64,000 nt of DNA from Candolleomyces eurysporus (lineage: Eukaryota; Basidiomycota; Agaricomycetes; Agaricales; Psathyrellaceae): assembly GCA_027579435.1 (NCBI GenBank), contig JANBPK010001191.1:124001-188000 (forward strand), written 5' to 3'. A program made the translations under genes and the position numbers. Below the pieces are notes generated by a model. The model had not been told where the DNA came from and searched no databases. It was given only the letters and a program-made list of their open reading frames with translations. Below, piece by piece: positions 44,951 to 56,968 of the stretch. Each line of letters opens with the position of its first letter. The first letter of the stretch is position 1.

Positions 44951-47900
44951 TCAAGCAGTGACAGGGGGAAGGTACCCTCGGATGGCAGCCTTCAGCCCAA
45001 GAAGCACCTCCTTCCTTCGCACGGTGTCTTCTGGCGGCTGGATCTGCCCAGTCGCCAGTTTAACTAGATAAGCGAAATCGGCTTGAGCGTCCAAAGGCAA
45101 ACGGGATGACGCATCCTGCGCCTTCTTCGTACTGATGCGCTCCTTGAACTGTTTGGCGAAACCTTTGGAAATGACGTCGGCTCTCTGGACGACTTTGGTA
45201 GGAACGCCCGCCAAATTTGCGACGTGTGTTCCAAAGGACGACTCAGCCACGCCTTCTACTAGTTTGTACAAGAATGTGAGCTAGAGATGGATGGGAGTGA
45301 GTGATGAAGGGTAAAGTGACAGCAGAGAATAAGCCAAACCTCGTGTCTTTCGTCATCTACTTCTGTCGACATGAACATTCGACGAATGTTCGGATGATAA
45401 GCGTAATCGTCCGTCAAAGAGCCATAATGAGTTGCAAAGAACGCCAATGGAAGGGTATGAGTGGCAAGCTCGTGAAGGACGGCCTGAAACCAAAAAAATG
45501 AGACCCCAGCACCAACGAATTTAGAAAACACAAGCGTACCCCTGCAATAGCCATGCCATCCTGGAGCATTGTGAGCACAGTCCACGGGCCAGTGAATGAT
45601 GCACTTACGAAAGTAGATGTTCCTCGTCCAAGTTCTTTATAACGAAATGAGAAAAGTGATATGCCACGGAGAATTGTGAGGCTCACCATCGAGAATGACT
45701 AGAGACTTGGGAGTCGCGTCACGCAGAATTTTGCAGCATTCATCGAGCTCGACCTTGAAGGTACTAGAGTTCGAGAACATGTTGTCGTACGCACCCATAC
45801 GCGTGATAATAGCATCTACGGGGCACAAGCTGCAAGAAGAGTGTCAAGTTAGAACGGTCGTCCGCAATGAACTGACACAACTGACCGAGCTTGGGAGGCG
45901 GGGACAAGCATGCCGAGCTGGGCCATTATCTAGGGTATTCAGTCAGTAACAACATAGAGGGGAGAGGATTGAACTCGAGACTAACAACTCCCGTCGAGGT
46001 CATTCGCATCAGCTGTGTGAGGTTTAGTATTGTGGAGCATAGAGAAGAGTACAACACGTACAGTTGACTTTCCACTACGGTATTGGTTCAAAACGTGAGT
46101 TTGCATTCACAAAAACGCAAATGGATACGTACGCCATATTCGGACCTGCGCGAGACGCTGATGAGCGACCGACACCCAAATCAACAGATATGACAACAAC
46201 TGACCAGTCAAAAGTACAATCTTTGCAGCCTGCCCACCCATCTTCACGTCATTGTCGACGAAGCTCGTGATGTTCGGATTCAAACAAACAGTAGGATGCC
46301 TCAACTCTTGGAATTCGACAAACGCAGAATCACCCTCAATAAACTCTGGTCGACACGATGGCGATCCGATAGCATTCGATGACTTGGCCAAACTGAAGAG
46401 GCAGTCGAGCTCTGAGAGAACTCGGACAGCACGAAGCCACGTAGCCCTGTCCTTGCTAAACTCTTCATATAATCTGAATTTGAAGTTCTTGGCTGCAGTG
46501 TTGCGAGTCTCCCGTGCCTCTTTGAGCTTACGGATGGACTTTTGCAGCGATGGAACGCTGTACCGAATCTTGGCCTAACTCTTCGTAAGCTGCGAGTTCA
46601 GGAAGCTGAAGAATAGGGACCAAACCTTTGTTGCTGACGACTTTGTCCATGAAGAAGGAACGTTCTTGTCTTTTGACGAGGTTTCAACGAGATAAATATC
46701 CTTTATAGACACCGTGAGGATGTGCCAATTATGATATCCAGGCTACTCACCTTATTACCGATCGCGCTGTGCCAATACGAAAGGTCGAGTCTGCGGGAGA
46801 ATCAAGTTCAACAACACGCATATTGATTCCAGTAAGCATACGCACCCAGTTGACTTGCGGAAAACTTTGAGTTCATTTGCCAGTTCCTTCTCTAGGCCGC
46901 GAATCTCTGCAAGCACTGTATCATATTCCTCGTCCTTTCCTTCTTGAGGATTCAGTTCGTCAGAATCTAAAGAAGAAGCGATTCAGCACCAAGATATAAT
47001 CCAAGAAAGAATCAGAAAAAACACAAACTTTCTTCCGGAGATTGGAACATCGCTTCCAAATTCTTAACGTTCGCGATAAGATCCGGTGCACCTCGAAGCA
47101 AACCCAAGATCGTCTTGGAGTCAAAGTCCTCTGACTCGTCAGCCAGCTCCGATAGACCTTTACTCAACGACTTGAACGACTGCATGCATGATGTTAGACA
47201 ACGGCCAGGACGGATAGCTAAGGTACCGACCTTGAGAACCTTGAGGAAATCTTTGACTTTGCAGTTCTTGGAATGAATACGTGATACAATCCGCTCGAGG
47301 TCGGGAAGACCTTTCGTAACCGAGGCAAACTTCTTTTCGAACTCAGGGTTTGCGATGATATCCTCGACGGCGTCAAGTCTACAATTTGGACGTCAATGAT
47401 GGCAGCCCTCAAAAGTTATGATGCCTGACTTGCCTCGCGTTGATAGCAGAAACCTCTCTCAGAGGCATGCAGAGCCACATACGGAAGAGCCGCTTGCCTG
47501 TATAAACCTGAGTCTTTATGCAATTCTCGCAGGAAGAACGAGAACTGACCGGAAGGCGTGATGCAGCGCTGAAGTAGCTTGAGGAGTGTTCCATCCTCAG
47601 TGCCTTCGCCGTTCACCAATATCTCGAGATGAGCTAGAGTCTGTCCATCCAGCGTAAGGTTCTGCCCTCGCTTCATGGGATCATAGATATTGAAGTTGCG
47701 CATGCTGATAATATCCTTGTCGATGTTCAATTGACGGAGATACCTGCAGAAGATATGTCACTCTGCCAAAGGACTATCAATTAAAGAGGGCCGTACCAGA
47801 TCATGGAGCCGAGAGCCTCGATGGCAGGACGATCATTGGCCAATTCTCTGATGGACTCGGGGACGGAGGAAGGTAGGAGTTCTTGCTCCTCGTCTTCTTC

Positions 47901-50329
47901 CATTGCATTCTCTTCGGCAGGGAAAAGCTTCTTGAGTTCCTCAATAGTCGCAGCGTACTTGAAACCCTCGACGTCACGGAGCGCCGTCCAGAGGCAAGTT
48001 GAAGGGAGGATGGCCTTCAAGATACGTTGAGTATCGACAGTCAGGGAACCCTGAAAGACGTGTCAACGTTTAATAGAATTCGAGCTGCAATTGCGCCAGC
48101 CTACCTTCTTGAACAAGAACTCTTTGGGGCATATTTGACGCATCAGGGTCTCCAGCTTTGTGCGACAGATATCATCGACAAAGCCAGTCAAATTGAACTG
48201 GGACGTGGAGCAATCCAGAACGCAGATTCCGAATTTATTGGCAGAATCGGATCCATCCTCTGATGGCAGTTCACAGATGCAAACGCAGTGGCCAGCATTT
48301 TCATCAGTCAACAGAGCTGGGTCGACAAGGGTGCCGTTTGTGTAAACTTTGTTCAGTTCTCTGTCGCAGTTGTCAGTCGTACGTTAAGGCTGATTGAATG
48401 ACAGTTGCTTACCGTCGAACAATCTTTTCCTTTTCCTTGTCTGCACCGGCTTTACCCTTGCCCTTTTCCACGGCCATACGCATCTCTGCGCCGAGGGCGG
48501 TTTCCGCTTGTTCTACACGTCCAACTTTGTAACCTTGGATGCCATTAGCATAAGGCATAGATGCAGGTCAAAACTATGTTACCTTTACCGAGGAACTTCC
48601 TGAGGGCCAGTTAGTACGAAACCTGCGTGGAAATAAACAAAACTTACGCCGCCCAGAAGTTGAATGACATTTCAGGAACACCGACCTGGAAAGACTTCAG
48701 CTTGGGAGTAGAAGACCCTCCGTCGGCGGTCACTCACCATGGACATCTTGACACGAGACGTCAGCTTGAGATCGAATTCTTGGTGTCCGATTCGTGCATC
48801 GTCCTCGTACAACTGAACAAATTTTCTCAGAAACAGTCGGCGACTAGAACGGTAGAACGAACCTCGAAGAATTTCCTAGTAACGTGCTATCATCAGTAAT
48901 CAACCACAAACTGCAAGCGCCGAAACTGACCCTTTTTGGAAGAACAGTATCTGTCCGAGTCGATTAGAAGTGGGCGACGGGCCATCGTCAAAAGCAAACT
49001 CACAGTATCGTAATGGTTCTGCTTGATCTCCCAGAACTGACACCAGATGAGCGTGGCTCAACGCTAAACTCGATGTCGACATACCTGTTTTTCGAACGGA
49101 GTAAATTCCTTCCAAGCCCCCGCGGGGATATACAGAGTTCTAGGATCATAGCCGGGCTCCCCGGGCCTACGTTTATCTTTCTGTGGAAAAATGAGTCCGA
49201 TCCGCCCAAAAAGATATAGAAAATGACCTACGTCACGAACGTCCTCGAGGAAGGAGAACGGACTCTCTGCTTTCTTTTTGTCATCCTTTTTGTCGAGAGC
49301 TCTTTGCTCCGCCGCAGTGAGGAAGGCCGATCCCCCACCTATGGAGGACGATGTACGGGATAGTTTCGGCGCAGAAGTCTTAGACGCAGATTTGCCTGTT
49401 TTCGCGCGCTTAGGCTTCTCATCTTCCTCTTCGTCATCAAAATCGTCATCTGTAGATGCTGCAGAGGATCGACGAGACGATGATTTTATAGACTTGCGGT
49501 CATCTTCGCTATCAGAATCAGCGACGATAAAGTCATCATCATCCGTCGACTTCTTTCGAGAGTGGGACTCTACAAACAAATGTAAGTCCATATATGCTGC
49601 ACTGACGAGAATGACATACTCTTCTTTGCTGGCGACTTCTTGAAACGACTAAGGCGTTGAGTGAAGGATGCCAAGGGAGCGTCTTCTTCCTCATCATCGT
49701 CGTCTTCGCTGAGTGCTAACCTTGCTCTCTTTCCTAAAACAAGGTTAGTCGCTTGTACCGTGAAATGAGTAGCGGCGTACTTTGCCCAGATTGAGTGGGA
49801 GAGGAGCCGGGATTGTAGCTAGCTCGCGACCTTCCCGCAGGACGAACGGGTGCATCGTCTTCGTCATCACCAGAATCGACCACCAACGCCTTTCGCTTGC
49901 TCCTAGCCTATATATGCGTCAGCTTTTGCTAGGTTGCTTTTAGTTCGCCCTCATACCGTCCGTGCGTCTTGTTCCCGGTCTGATGTAATTGTGTCTACGT
50001 CAATGGCATCGCTGGTCGGAGGTGTACTCTTTACAATCGAAGACGGCGGCGAGGTTGGCCCCACTGACGAGTTCAGAGCCTGTATATCAAGAGATTTTGA
50101 CTCTGGCGTCTTTGGCTCAACGGGCGACGATGAAACAGCCGATTCCCTGGCCTTGAACGCGTCTCGTTTGATAGCGGACGTCAATGCACCGTTCTGACCA
50201 CTGGTTTTGGCAGCTGGTGTCTTTGGATTCGCAGTCGTCTTCGGCGTCTTCTCTGAAGGTTTCGCGAAGAACGACATGAGGCTCTTCTGCTTGAGCGAGT
50301 CGCTCGATGCCTTGGGNTTTTGGTGGCAT
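44951..50329 (-). CDS. MSH6: DNA mismatch repair protein MSH6
   Basis: MSH6 pairs with MSH2 as MutS-alpha to detect base mismatches and small loops. The start at 50329 gives MPPK, then a PIP box QKSLMSFF that binds PCNA. A long disordered acidic and Lys/Ser-rich N-tail follows ([35 protein letters not shown]). The mismatch-binding domain begins near [20 protein letters not shown] and F-T-P-F-E-K-Q. The C-terminal ATPase has the Walker [26 protein letters not shown], the Walker B/signature region [20 protein letters not shown] and [13 protein letters not shown]. It ends at TGA 44951-44953. The gene has more than 15 introns, three of them inside or next to the P-loop. An N at 50317 shifts the frame after MPPK; dropping it restores the family sequence. 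Confidence 0.93.
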
Positions 50330-50483
50330 TTTGACCACAGTTACCTAGTGGTTAGTGGTATAGTGGAACAGAATTACAGCTCGCGTTGTTGTGTCTTTGC
50401 TTGCCCTTGTTATTCCAACGCGTCAATGCCAAAGACGCCAAACTGATAGGCTCCAACCGCGTCCCATTTTACTTGCCTCAACC
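50330..50483. promoter_or_regulatory. Short divergent promoter region, MSH6 / methyltransferase
   Basis: Only 154 bp separate the start codons of MSH6 (minus) and the EFM7-like gene (plus), so both must draw promoter elements from this stretch or overlap each other's 5' ends. I see no clear TATA box. An in-frame ATG three codons upstream of the chosen MSH6 start would shorten the gap to 145 bp. Confidence 0.5.
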
Positions 50484-51480
50484 ATGTCCAACGACTACGA
50501 AGACATCCTCAAGGACTCACTCGAGTTCCTCGGTGGAAAACCAGTCATTGACGAAGAAGTGATCAAGTATGGACCCCTGGCGCTTACAGTAGCCCCAAAG
50601 GTTTGAACAGCGTCCTTCTCGGCGCTCCACCTCGCTGAAGACAACATTTAGCATGGCAAGGTACGTCGCATCGAAAACGATCTCACTGAGACTAATGTTG
50701 ACTTGCATCTCAGGCAAACACTCTTCTTGCTGATCATTTATTCTCGCCGTCAATTTTTCTGGCAGAACGGATCGAGCGAGGGTTGTTCTCACAGTGCGAA
50801 GGAAAGACAGGTTCGTCGGCATGTTTTAATTATTAAATGTTAGGTTTGTTAATGACCTTGTGATAGTCCTGGAACTCGGAGCGGGAGCCGCGCTACCCTC
50901 TCTGCTACTTTCCACGGTGCCGCACCCTCCCAAGCTGGTCGTCGTGACCGATCACCCGGACGAGGTCATTTTCAGCAACTTACGAAACAACGTCACCAAA
51001 AACCAGGATGTCGTCGATCCTAAATGCGTCTTAGCTTGTCATGGCTTCGAATGGGGAGCCGATGTGACGCCTCTGCTGTAAGTGTGTTTTCAGAACCCGG
51101 ATCCACCCTCAATCTGATCTTGAATTAGGCAGCTTCTCCCCGCCGACGACACCAAGCACATGGGTTTCGATGTGCTGATTCTCTCAGATCTTCTCCACTT
51201 TGACAGTTTCCATGACCATTTGGTCAAATCCATTACCTCGTTGCTGAAAAGATCCCCAGATTCGCGGGTCCACGTTGCAGCGGGAGTCTACACTAAACCT
51301 GACGTCTGTGATAGCTTCCTCACAAAGTCAAGTGCGGCCGGATTGCAGTTTGAAGAGATCCTCACAAACCCCACTGAACCATGGATGGGGACGCTCACAG
51401 TTGGGGGTCTAGATTCTGATGACCTCGCTACCAGGAAAGCAGCTTGTCGTTATTGGGTCGGTTGTTATGCAAGAGTGTGA
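50484..51480 (+). CDS. EFM7/NNT1-type class I SAM-dependent protein methyltransferase
   Basis: EFM7 methylates the N-terminus and Lys2 of elongation factor 1A in yeast. Exon 1 (50484-50600) gives DILKDSLEFLGGKPVIDEEV and KYGPLALTVAPK. A 9-nt exon (50652-50660) adds HGK, and the next exon continues ANTLLADHLFSPSIFLAERI, the substrate-family signature. The SAM-binding motif I is VLELGAGAALPSLLLS. LVVVTDHPDEVIFSNLRNNV is the acidic-loop region, and VLILSDLLHFDSFHDHLVKS is motif post-II. The protein ends ACRYWVGCYARV at TGA 51478-51480. It has four introns and about 260 residues. The family call is good; EFM7 rather than another methyltransferase of the same fold is likely but not proven. Confidence 0.8.
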
Positions 51481-51679
51481 TCTTATGAGCCTCACTCTGG
51501 CCAGCCTGGTTGGCCTGAATAAAACATAATTTGCCCTACTGATCATTTATATGTGGGAGATTGATTTATGTGATGGCGTCAAACCAACTGAGGAAAGCGT
51601 CGTAGGTCGACTGCGGATTCATAGTTCTCTCTTTTCTCTCTACACGTAACAGTCACCACAATCGTTCTTTACGCTCCTT

Positions 51680-53078
51680 TTGGTCGTTTATTGGCTAAGA
51701 TCCGACATACGTATGGTTGAGGATAGGTACATTGGTCTAATACTCGCCATCTCGAGTTCTGTGGCAATTGGAACCAGCTACATCGTCGCGAAAAAGGTAC
51801 GTGCCCATGCTAGGTCATCGTCGAGCAAGCGGATAATCAAAGATGAAAAACAGGGCCTCAATGACACAGCAAATAAATCAGGAGGCGGTCAGAAGGCTTC
51901 TCATGATCTGTCATATCTGAACAGTCCGACATGGTGGGCGGGGATGGTAACCCGTAAGCGTTTTATGAAATATGAACCGAAGCAAATACTGAGCACTATT
52001 AATACCCTCAGTCGTCATTGGAGAAGGTATGCATGGGATATTTGTCTCTGATCGGGGATGCTGAAGGCTCATGCATTGAGTTAAGCCTTGAATTTCGCTG
52101 CCTATACGTTTGCACCGCCAATCTTGGTCACCCCTCTTGGAGCGCTGAGCGTCATCATTGGGTGAGTGCATCGGTCCAAATCAGCCCCGATTCATTCTTG
52201 ATTTACTTCCCAGAGCCATCCTCGCTTCCATTTTTCTCAAAGAACAGCTTGGCCACTTGGGGAGAGTGGGCTGCACGTTGTGCCTGCTCGGGTCTCTTAT
52301 CATCGTTCTACATGCGCCTGCCGATGTCGAGATCAACTCCGTCGAGGAGTTTCTCACATTCGCGACCCGACCAGCTTTCACGATTTACTGTGTCGCCGTC
52401 TTCGTCGTATCTGTTGCCATGATCTACTACTTTTCACCCAAGTACGGAAGGACAAACCCCTTGGTATATATTTCCATCTGTTCTTTGGTCGGCTCAGCAT
52501 CTGTCATGGCCATCAAAGGCTTTGGCATTGCAGTCAAACTTACATTGGGTGGAAATAACCAGTTCAGGAGTTCCACCGTCTACATCCTTGGGCTTGCCAC
52601 AGCTGGCTCAGCCATCGTACAGATGCACTATTTGAACAAGGCTCTAGCCACCTTCTCAACCAATGTGTAAGCCATCCTCTCTCGGAATTCAAACGCTTTC
52701 GAACTTCATTTGACCCATTTGTGTAGAGTCAGCCCGTTATACTATGTGGGGTTTTCGACAGCCACGATTGTGGCTTCCATCATTCTCTTCCGGGGCTTCA
52801 ACACCGACGACCCTTCCAAGGCCGTGTCACTTGTAACTGGGTTTATTGTGACCTGCCTTGGCGTAAACGTCCTCAACCTCTCCCGAAACTCAGCGACACC
52901 TGTTGATCACCCATCCCAGTACGCCCTCGAGGACAGGACTATTCGCTCTCGCCTCAGCCTTCAAGATCAAGATCCGCTTCTCGATGATTTTGAGCGTGGG
53001 GCAAGCGGAGATTCGGTTGGCCTACGGACCTATAACGGAGACGGAGATGATGCCTCCCGCGTTCAACACCAGAGCTAG
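51680..53078 (+). CDS. NIPA-family magnesium transporter (DUF803)
   Basis: NIPA proteins move Mg2+ across plasma or endosomal membranes and have nine helices. The first exon holds RYIGLILAISSSVAIGTSYI and VAKK. Its start is ATG 51680, or ATG 51713 (MVEDRYIGL), which fits the family better. After an intron, SYLNSPTWWAGMVT joins through two small exons to LVIGE and then ALNFAAYTFAPPILVTPLGA and LSVIIGAILASIFLKEQLGH, the family core. Further helices are SLIIVLHAPADVEI, TIYCVAVFVVSVAMIYYF and PLVYISICSLVGSASVMAIK. The last exon gives VSPLYYVGFSTATIVASIIL and a charged tail ending at TAG 53076-53078. Five or more introns have clear GT..AG ends. Confidence 0.88.
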
Positions 53079-53724
53079 GGATCCTGTTTTTAGTTAGGTC
53101 GCCCCGATGTATGTCCGTTTACGAATGAACTCTGTGAGCGATTACGAAGCACAGGGGATTTGAGTCGCGGCCCCAGCCTAGACTAACTGTATACTCGTTA
53201 AATTCACTCGCAAGGAGACTCCGAGCGCCGCGGGCGCTCAGTATTGAGGTCCGTTTGCAACCATATTTTTCCTTTCTTCACAAGGCCACGTACACCCTAC
53301 TTGAAGTGACAAGTGATCTCACGGGACCAGATCTCTCTCCGACCATGCGTCAAGACGCCTTGCAGGCAGGATGAAAATGCGTGTATGGATTAGTAAGAAT
53401 AAATAACCACCGTAACAAACTAGAGCAACCCAAGGAACAACATCTACCTACAGAAGTGCAGCAAGAAATCAGCGGGAGACTAACCTGAAGGGAAAACGAA
53501 AGCAGCGAAGTGAAGGCCCATGTCCCATGTATGACGACAGAGAAGCGGTATTTACCGTACTACGTATATAAACAACAGCGAAAAGCACAGCGAAAGTCGG
53601 ATAAAGAAAACAAAGCAGTGGACTAAATAGCATATACAATATACCAAAGATCAATAGCCAGAAGTAGATAACAACNAAAAAAAAGAGGAACGTTGCCTAT
53701 CGAAGCCAGACGTGATATTGGAAT
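53079..53724. other. Intergenic region between convergent NIPA and zinc-finger genes
   Basis: The 3' flanks of both genes lie here. An N sits at 53676 beside an A run. No ORF with protein-like features, repeat or RNA gene is seen. Confidence 0.5.
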
Positions 53725-55930
53725 TTATGCGGATGCAAGCAGGCGATGGTTAGGAGTCGGGTTGACGCCGACGCCAATCCCAAAAAAATTGTCCTTGCTT
53801 GAGTTAAAAGGAGTACCACTAGCTCCACCAAACCCATATCCAGGGGCGCCCAACGACGACATGGAGTGATCCATAGATGAAAAGGAAGAAGCAGTCGAGG
53901 AGTAAGTGCTGGCAAAGTTCAGACTCGTTGACCCAGTTGTCGATGCTGACGAAGACGAAATGGCAAGGGATGGAAGCGCTATCCCACCCGCAGACGNAAA
54001 AAATGTTCGCTCCTTTGTCGTCATACATGCGTCCAGCGCTTCCATCTCCGCCGTCGTCATGCCCGCTACCGTACCCTGAAGGCCCTTGATCATAGTCATC
54101 GCGATCACTCCCCAGCCCATCTTCGTCCCCATCCTCACTATCTTCTTCATCATCCGACACCTCCCCAGTTATGTCGTCTACGACCTTCAGCCGGCTGGCG
54201 TTGCTTCTCGAAGTCAGGCTCGGAGGCATCCACCTCAGACGGAAAAATGGAGCACGCTTTCTATTGTCAGAAGCCTGCTCTCCAAGTTCCATCGCCCCGG
54301 TGTTCCCGGAGAAGGGAGGATTGCCGTCAGACGAGACAAAAGAGGGTTCGTTCGAACCCGGTGCAGCTGAAATTACCACTGGTGGGCTAAATCCGACGAC
54401 GTAGGCCGCCTCACCCGAAGCGGAATTGGGGATAGCAGGGGGAGGTATGACACCATGTGTACGTAGGTGACGTTTGGCATTCGAACGTACACCGAACGTT
54501 CGTGTGCAACCAGGAAAGCCGCAAGCGTAGGCTGTCGTGACNAAAAAAACCGCTGGTGAGAAGATGGAAGAAAGACAAAAGGAGATTTAATTTACGTCGT
54601 GCATTATTATGTGTGTTCATGTGAGTTTTCAACCCACTTGGCCTTGAGAGAAGTAATTAGAATTAGCCTCCGAATGACGACACAGGGTAGCTTACCTCGG
54701 GAACTTCTTTCCGCAAACTTCACAGGCATGCATCTTGCTCTTTTTCTTCTTCTTCTCCGGGGCTTGTGGTTGCTGGGGTTGACCTTCCGACCCACTCCCA
54801 GTGTCCAGAACATTGGAAGCAGCCGCTGGCAATAGAACCCCCTTCCTGCCCACCTCCGTGACCGACTCTTGCGCCGATAAATTGTTTGATTCCGAACTAC
54901 TTCCGAGATCGGCGTTGGAGGCGCCCAAATGTGGTGCCACAGAAGGTGATCGTCCTTTCATTGAACCATATGGTTCCAACGTTAATTCATTTGACGTTGG
55001 CCTGCCATTACCTGCAACGCTTGATGCCACAGAGCCTGCACAAGGTACACTCGAGGACAGAATGGGGGTGTTGAACGAGGATGATGGGGATGAGGAATGT
55101 TTCGGCGGTCCAGTGAATCCATTGAACTGCCAGTCAACCTCCGGTTTACTCATGGGAATGGAGGGCTTCATTAAAGAAGGCTCGGCTGTCTGCTGACCAG
55201 GACGGTGGAAAGAGACAACGTGTTGAACATCTTCATGACCAGACTCCAACATGGGCGATGATGGCATGTCGAAGATAGATCTAGTTGGAGCAGCATTTGA
55301 GAATGTCGCAGGCGGCGTATGCGATGACGATGTTAAACCAGAATACGATGTCATGGTATGGGCAGTGGACGACATTAGAGGGGAGTAGAAGGGACTTTCG
55401 ACGGCAGATGTTGATGGATGAGAATATCCATGGGGAACAGAAGGGTTTCCGCCAGTCTCCGGGGTCGCCGAATGCGTTGGTAACAGCAGTGGGGAGCGAT
55501 GATCACAAATTGAGGTATTCCTCGAAGGGGGAATTCCGTACTGGTTGAGCAAACTGCCATTCCCAGACACCACGCCTTGGTGTGGAGCATCAAACTCGCG
55601 GACGGCTTGGTTTGACACGAATTCTGAAAGGCTATTGACCGCCACCCTCGATTCATTTGCAGACCCCATCAAAGTGGCAATCGTCGTCGTGCGCTGTGAG
55701 GATTCTCGATACACCGTAGGGTAGGCAGACTGTGAGTCGCCACAGAGAGCTGAAGTCTGTCGAAAAGGGATCGTGTAAGGGTGGCTGAATAAGGAGTTGG
55801 TACCAGTTGCCCTTAAGTTATTATATGCCAAGGAATCTGTTTTGACCACTTGAGACGGCATCGACACAGCGGCGGCCATGTCCGCCGCTGAGCGCTTCTG
55901 TGAACGAAAGGGGTAGCCCTCGCTTTCCAT
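53725..55930 (-). CDS. C2H2 zinc-finger transcription factor
   Basis: A probable DNA-binding regulator with a long disordered N-terminal part and two adjacent C2H2 fingers. The start at 55930 (MESEGYPFRSQKRSAADMAA) leads into about 370 residues rich in Ser, Thr and Pro. A lysine block EKKKKKSKMH comes next, followed by finger 1 HACEVCGKKFPRP..LKTHMNTH, which spans an intron near 54600-54695. Finger 2 is YACGFPGCTRTFGVRSNAKRHLRTHG, positioned after a second intron whose tract carries the N at 54542. Downstream are acidic runs (SDDEEDSEDGDEDGLGSDRD). The frame breaks at the N at 53998; beyond it the frame ending GVNPTPNHRLLASA at 53725 is the likelier C-terminus. Targets are unknown. Confidence 0.82.
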
Positions 55931-56968
55931 CCTATAACAACATTTTGACAACATTGATGAGTATCATGGGGTCAAATCAGACAACACTTAACCAACGGCT
56001 CACCTTGGTCAAAGTCGGAAAAACTAGAAGGTCGTCAGAGGATAGTCTGAGTTTTGAAGGCATATCTTACCAGAGATCAAAAGTAAGAGCTCTATTCCAC
56101 GGATACAAATAGGTTGGGATATTTGTCGAAGCGGACAAGGCCGGTTGAGGAAGCACCAAACCTACAAGTTTCAACAGTGGGTCCAAGTTTGGCTTGGAGT
56201 GCCGCGGTTGAGGCGAGGGAAGGGGAGAACCACAGGGAAAGTGTAGATACAGGGTGAGTTGAAGCCAAAGGGCTTTATAGGAACCCTGGTTCGTTGGATG
56301 GCTGTGGGGTTGCGAACAGGGATGCTTGATATAACGGGGAGGCTCCAATGAACGGTGACCCAGGCACGCGTCGGACTCGAAAAGAGTCCACCTTCCATCA
56401 GGGCAAACAGAGAACAAGGCTCGTAACTTACATCACCCCCTTCCCAGCATTGATTAATTTTGATCACTGGATTTATCTCCAGATCTGAGTCCAAATTTGT
56501 GCAAGNCCCCCCCTCCACGTTCTTAGCGACGTCGACGGCCAAGTGAGCTTGTGTCACAGTCAGCTCGCGAAATTGACTTGGAATACCCAGCGAACCCACC
56601 ACGTTAGTGGTATTCACACACAGACGACAATCGAGTCAACTGCAAAACAAAGCAGGATGAATTATTTTGTTCTCCATGCTTTGAAATGCAGTCAAGCAAC
56701 CCACACCCTAGGCAACTTGGGCGTCTCAGTTGCTTAGGGTATCTCAGAGAAATCGATACAGCTAGCGGCTGTAGNCCCACCTTGCCTGGCCAGTCAAGCA
56801 ACCCCCGGCCGGGCCGGGCCGACGGTCATATTTAATTTGAACGGATCATTTGCCACGAACGTCCCCACTTCTCCGCACCAGGAGGTTCATCGTTGTACTG
56901 GTTCCTTCCCGACATCACTGGAAGAGTTGGTATCCAGCCTGTGCCCACAGGTTCAATTCAGTATCCGC
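55931..56968. other. Divergent intergenic region, zinc-finger gene / MTHFS gene
   Basis: About 1 kb upstream of both genes. It contains a C run with N at 56505, a second N at 56775 and a GC-rich patch GGCCGGGCCGGGCC near 56808-56822. The ORFs here lack motifs. Part of it is probably the intron-bearing 5' leader of the zinc-finger gene, since donor- and acceptor-like sites occur at 55930-56120. Confidence 0.4.
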
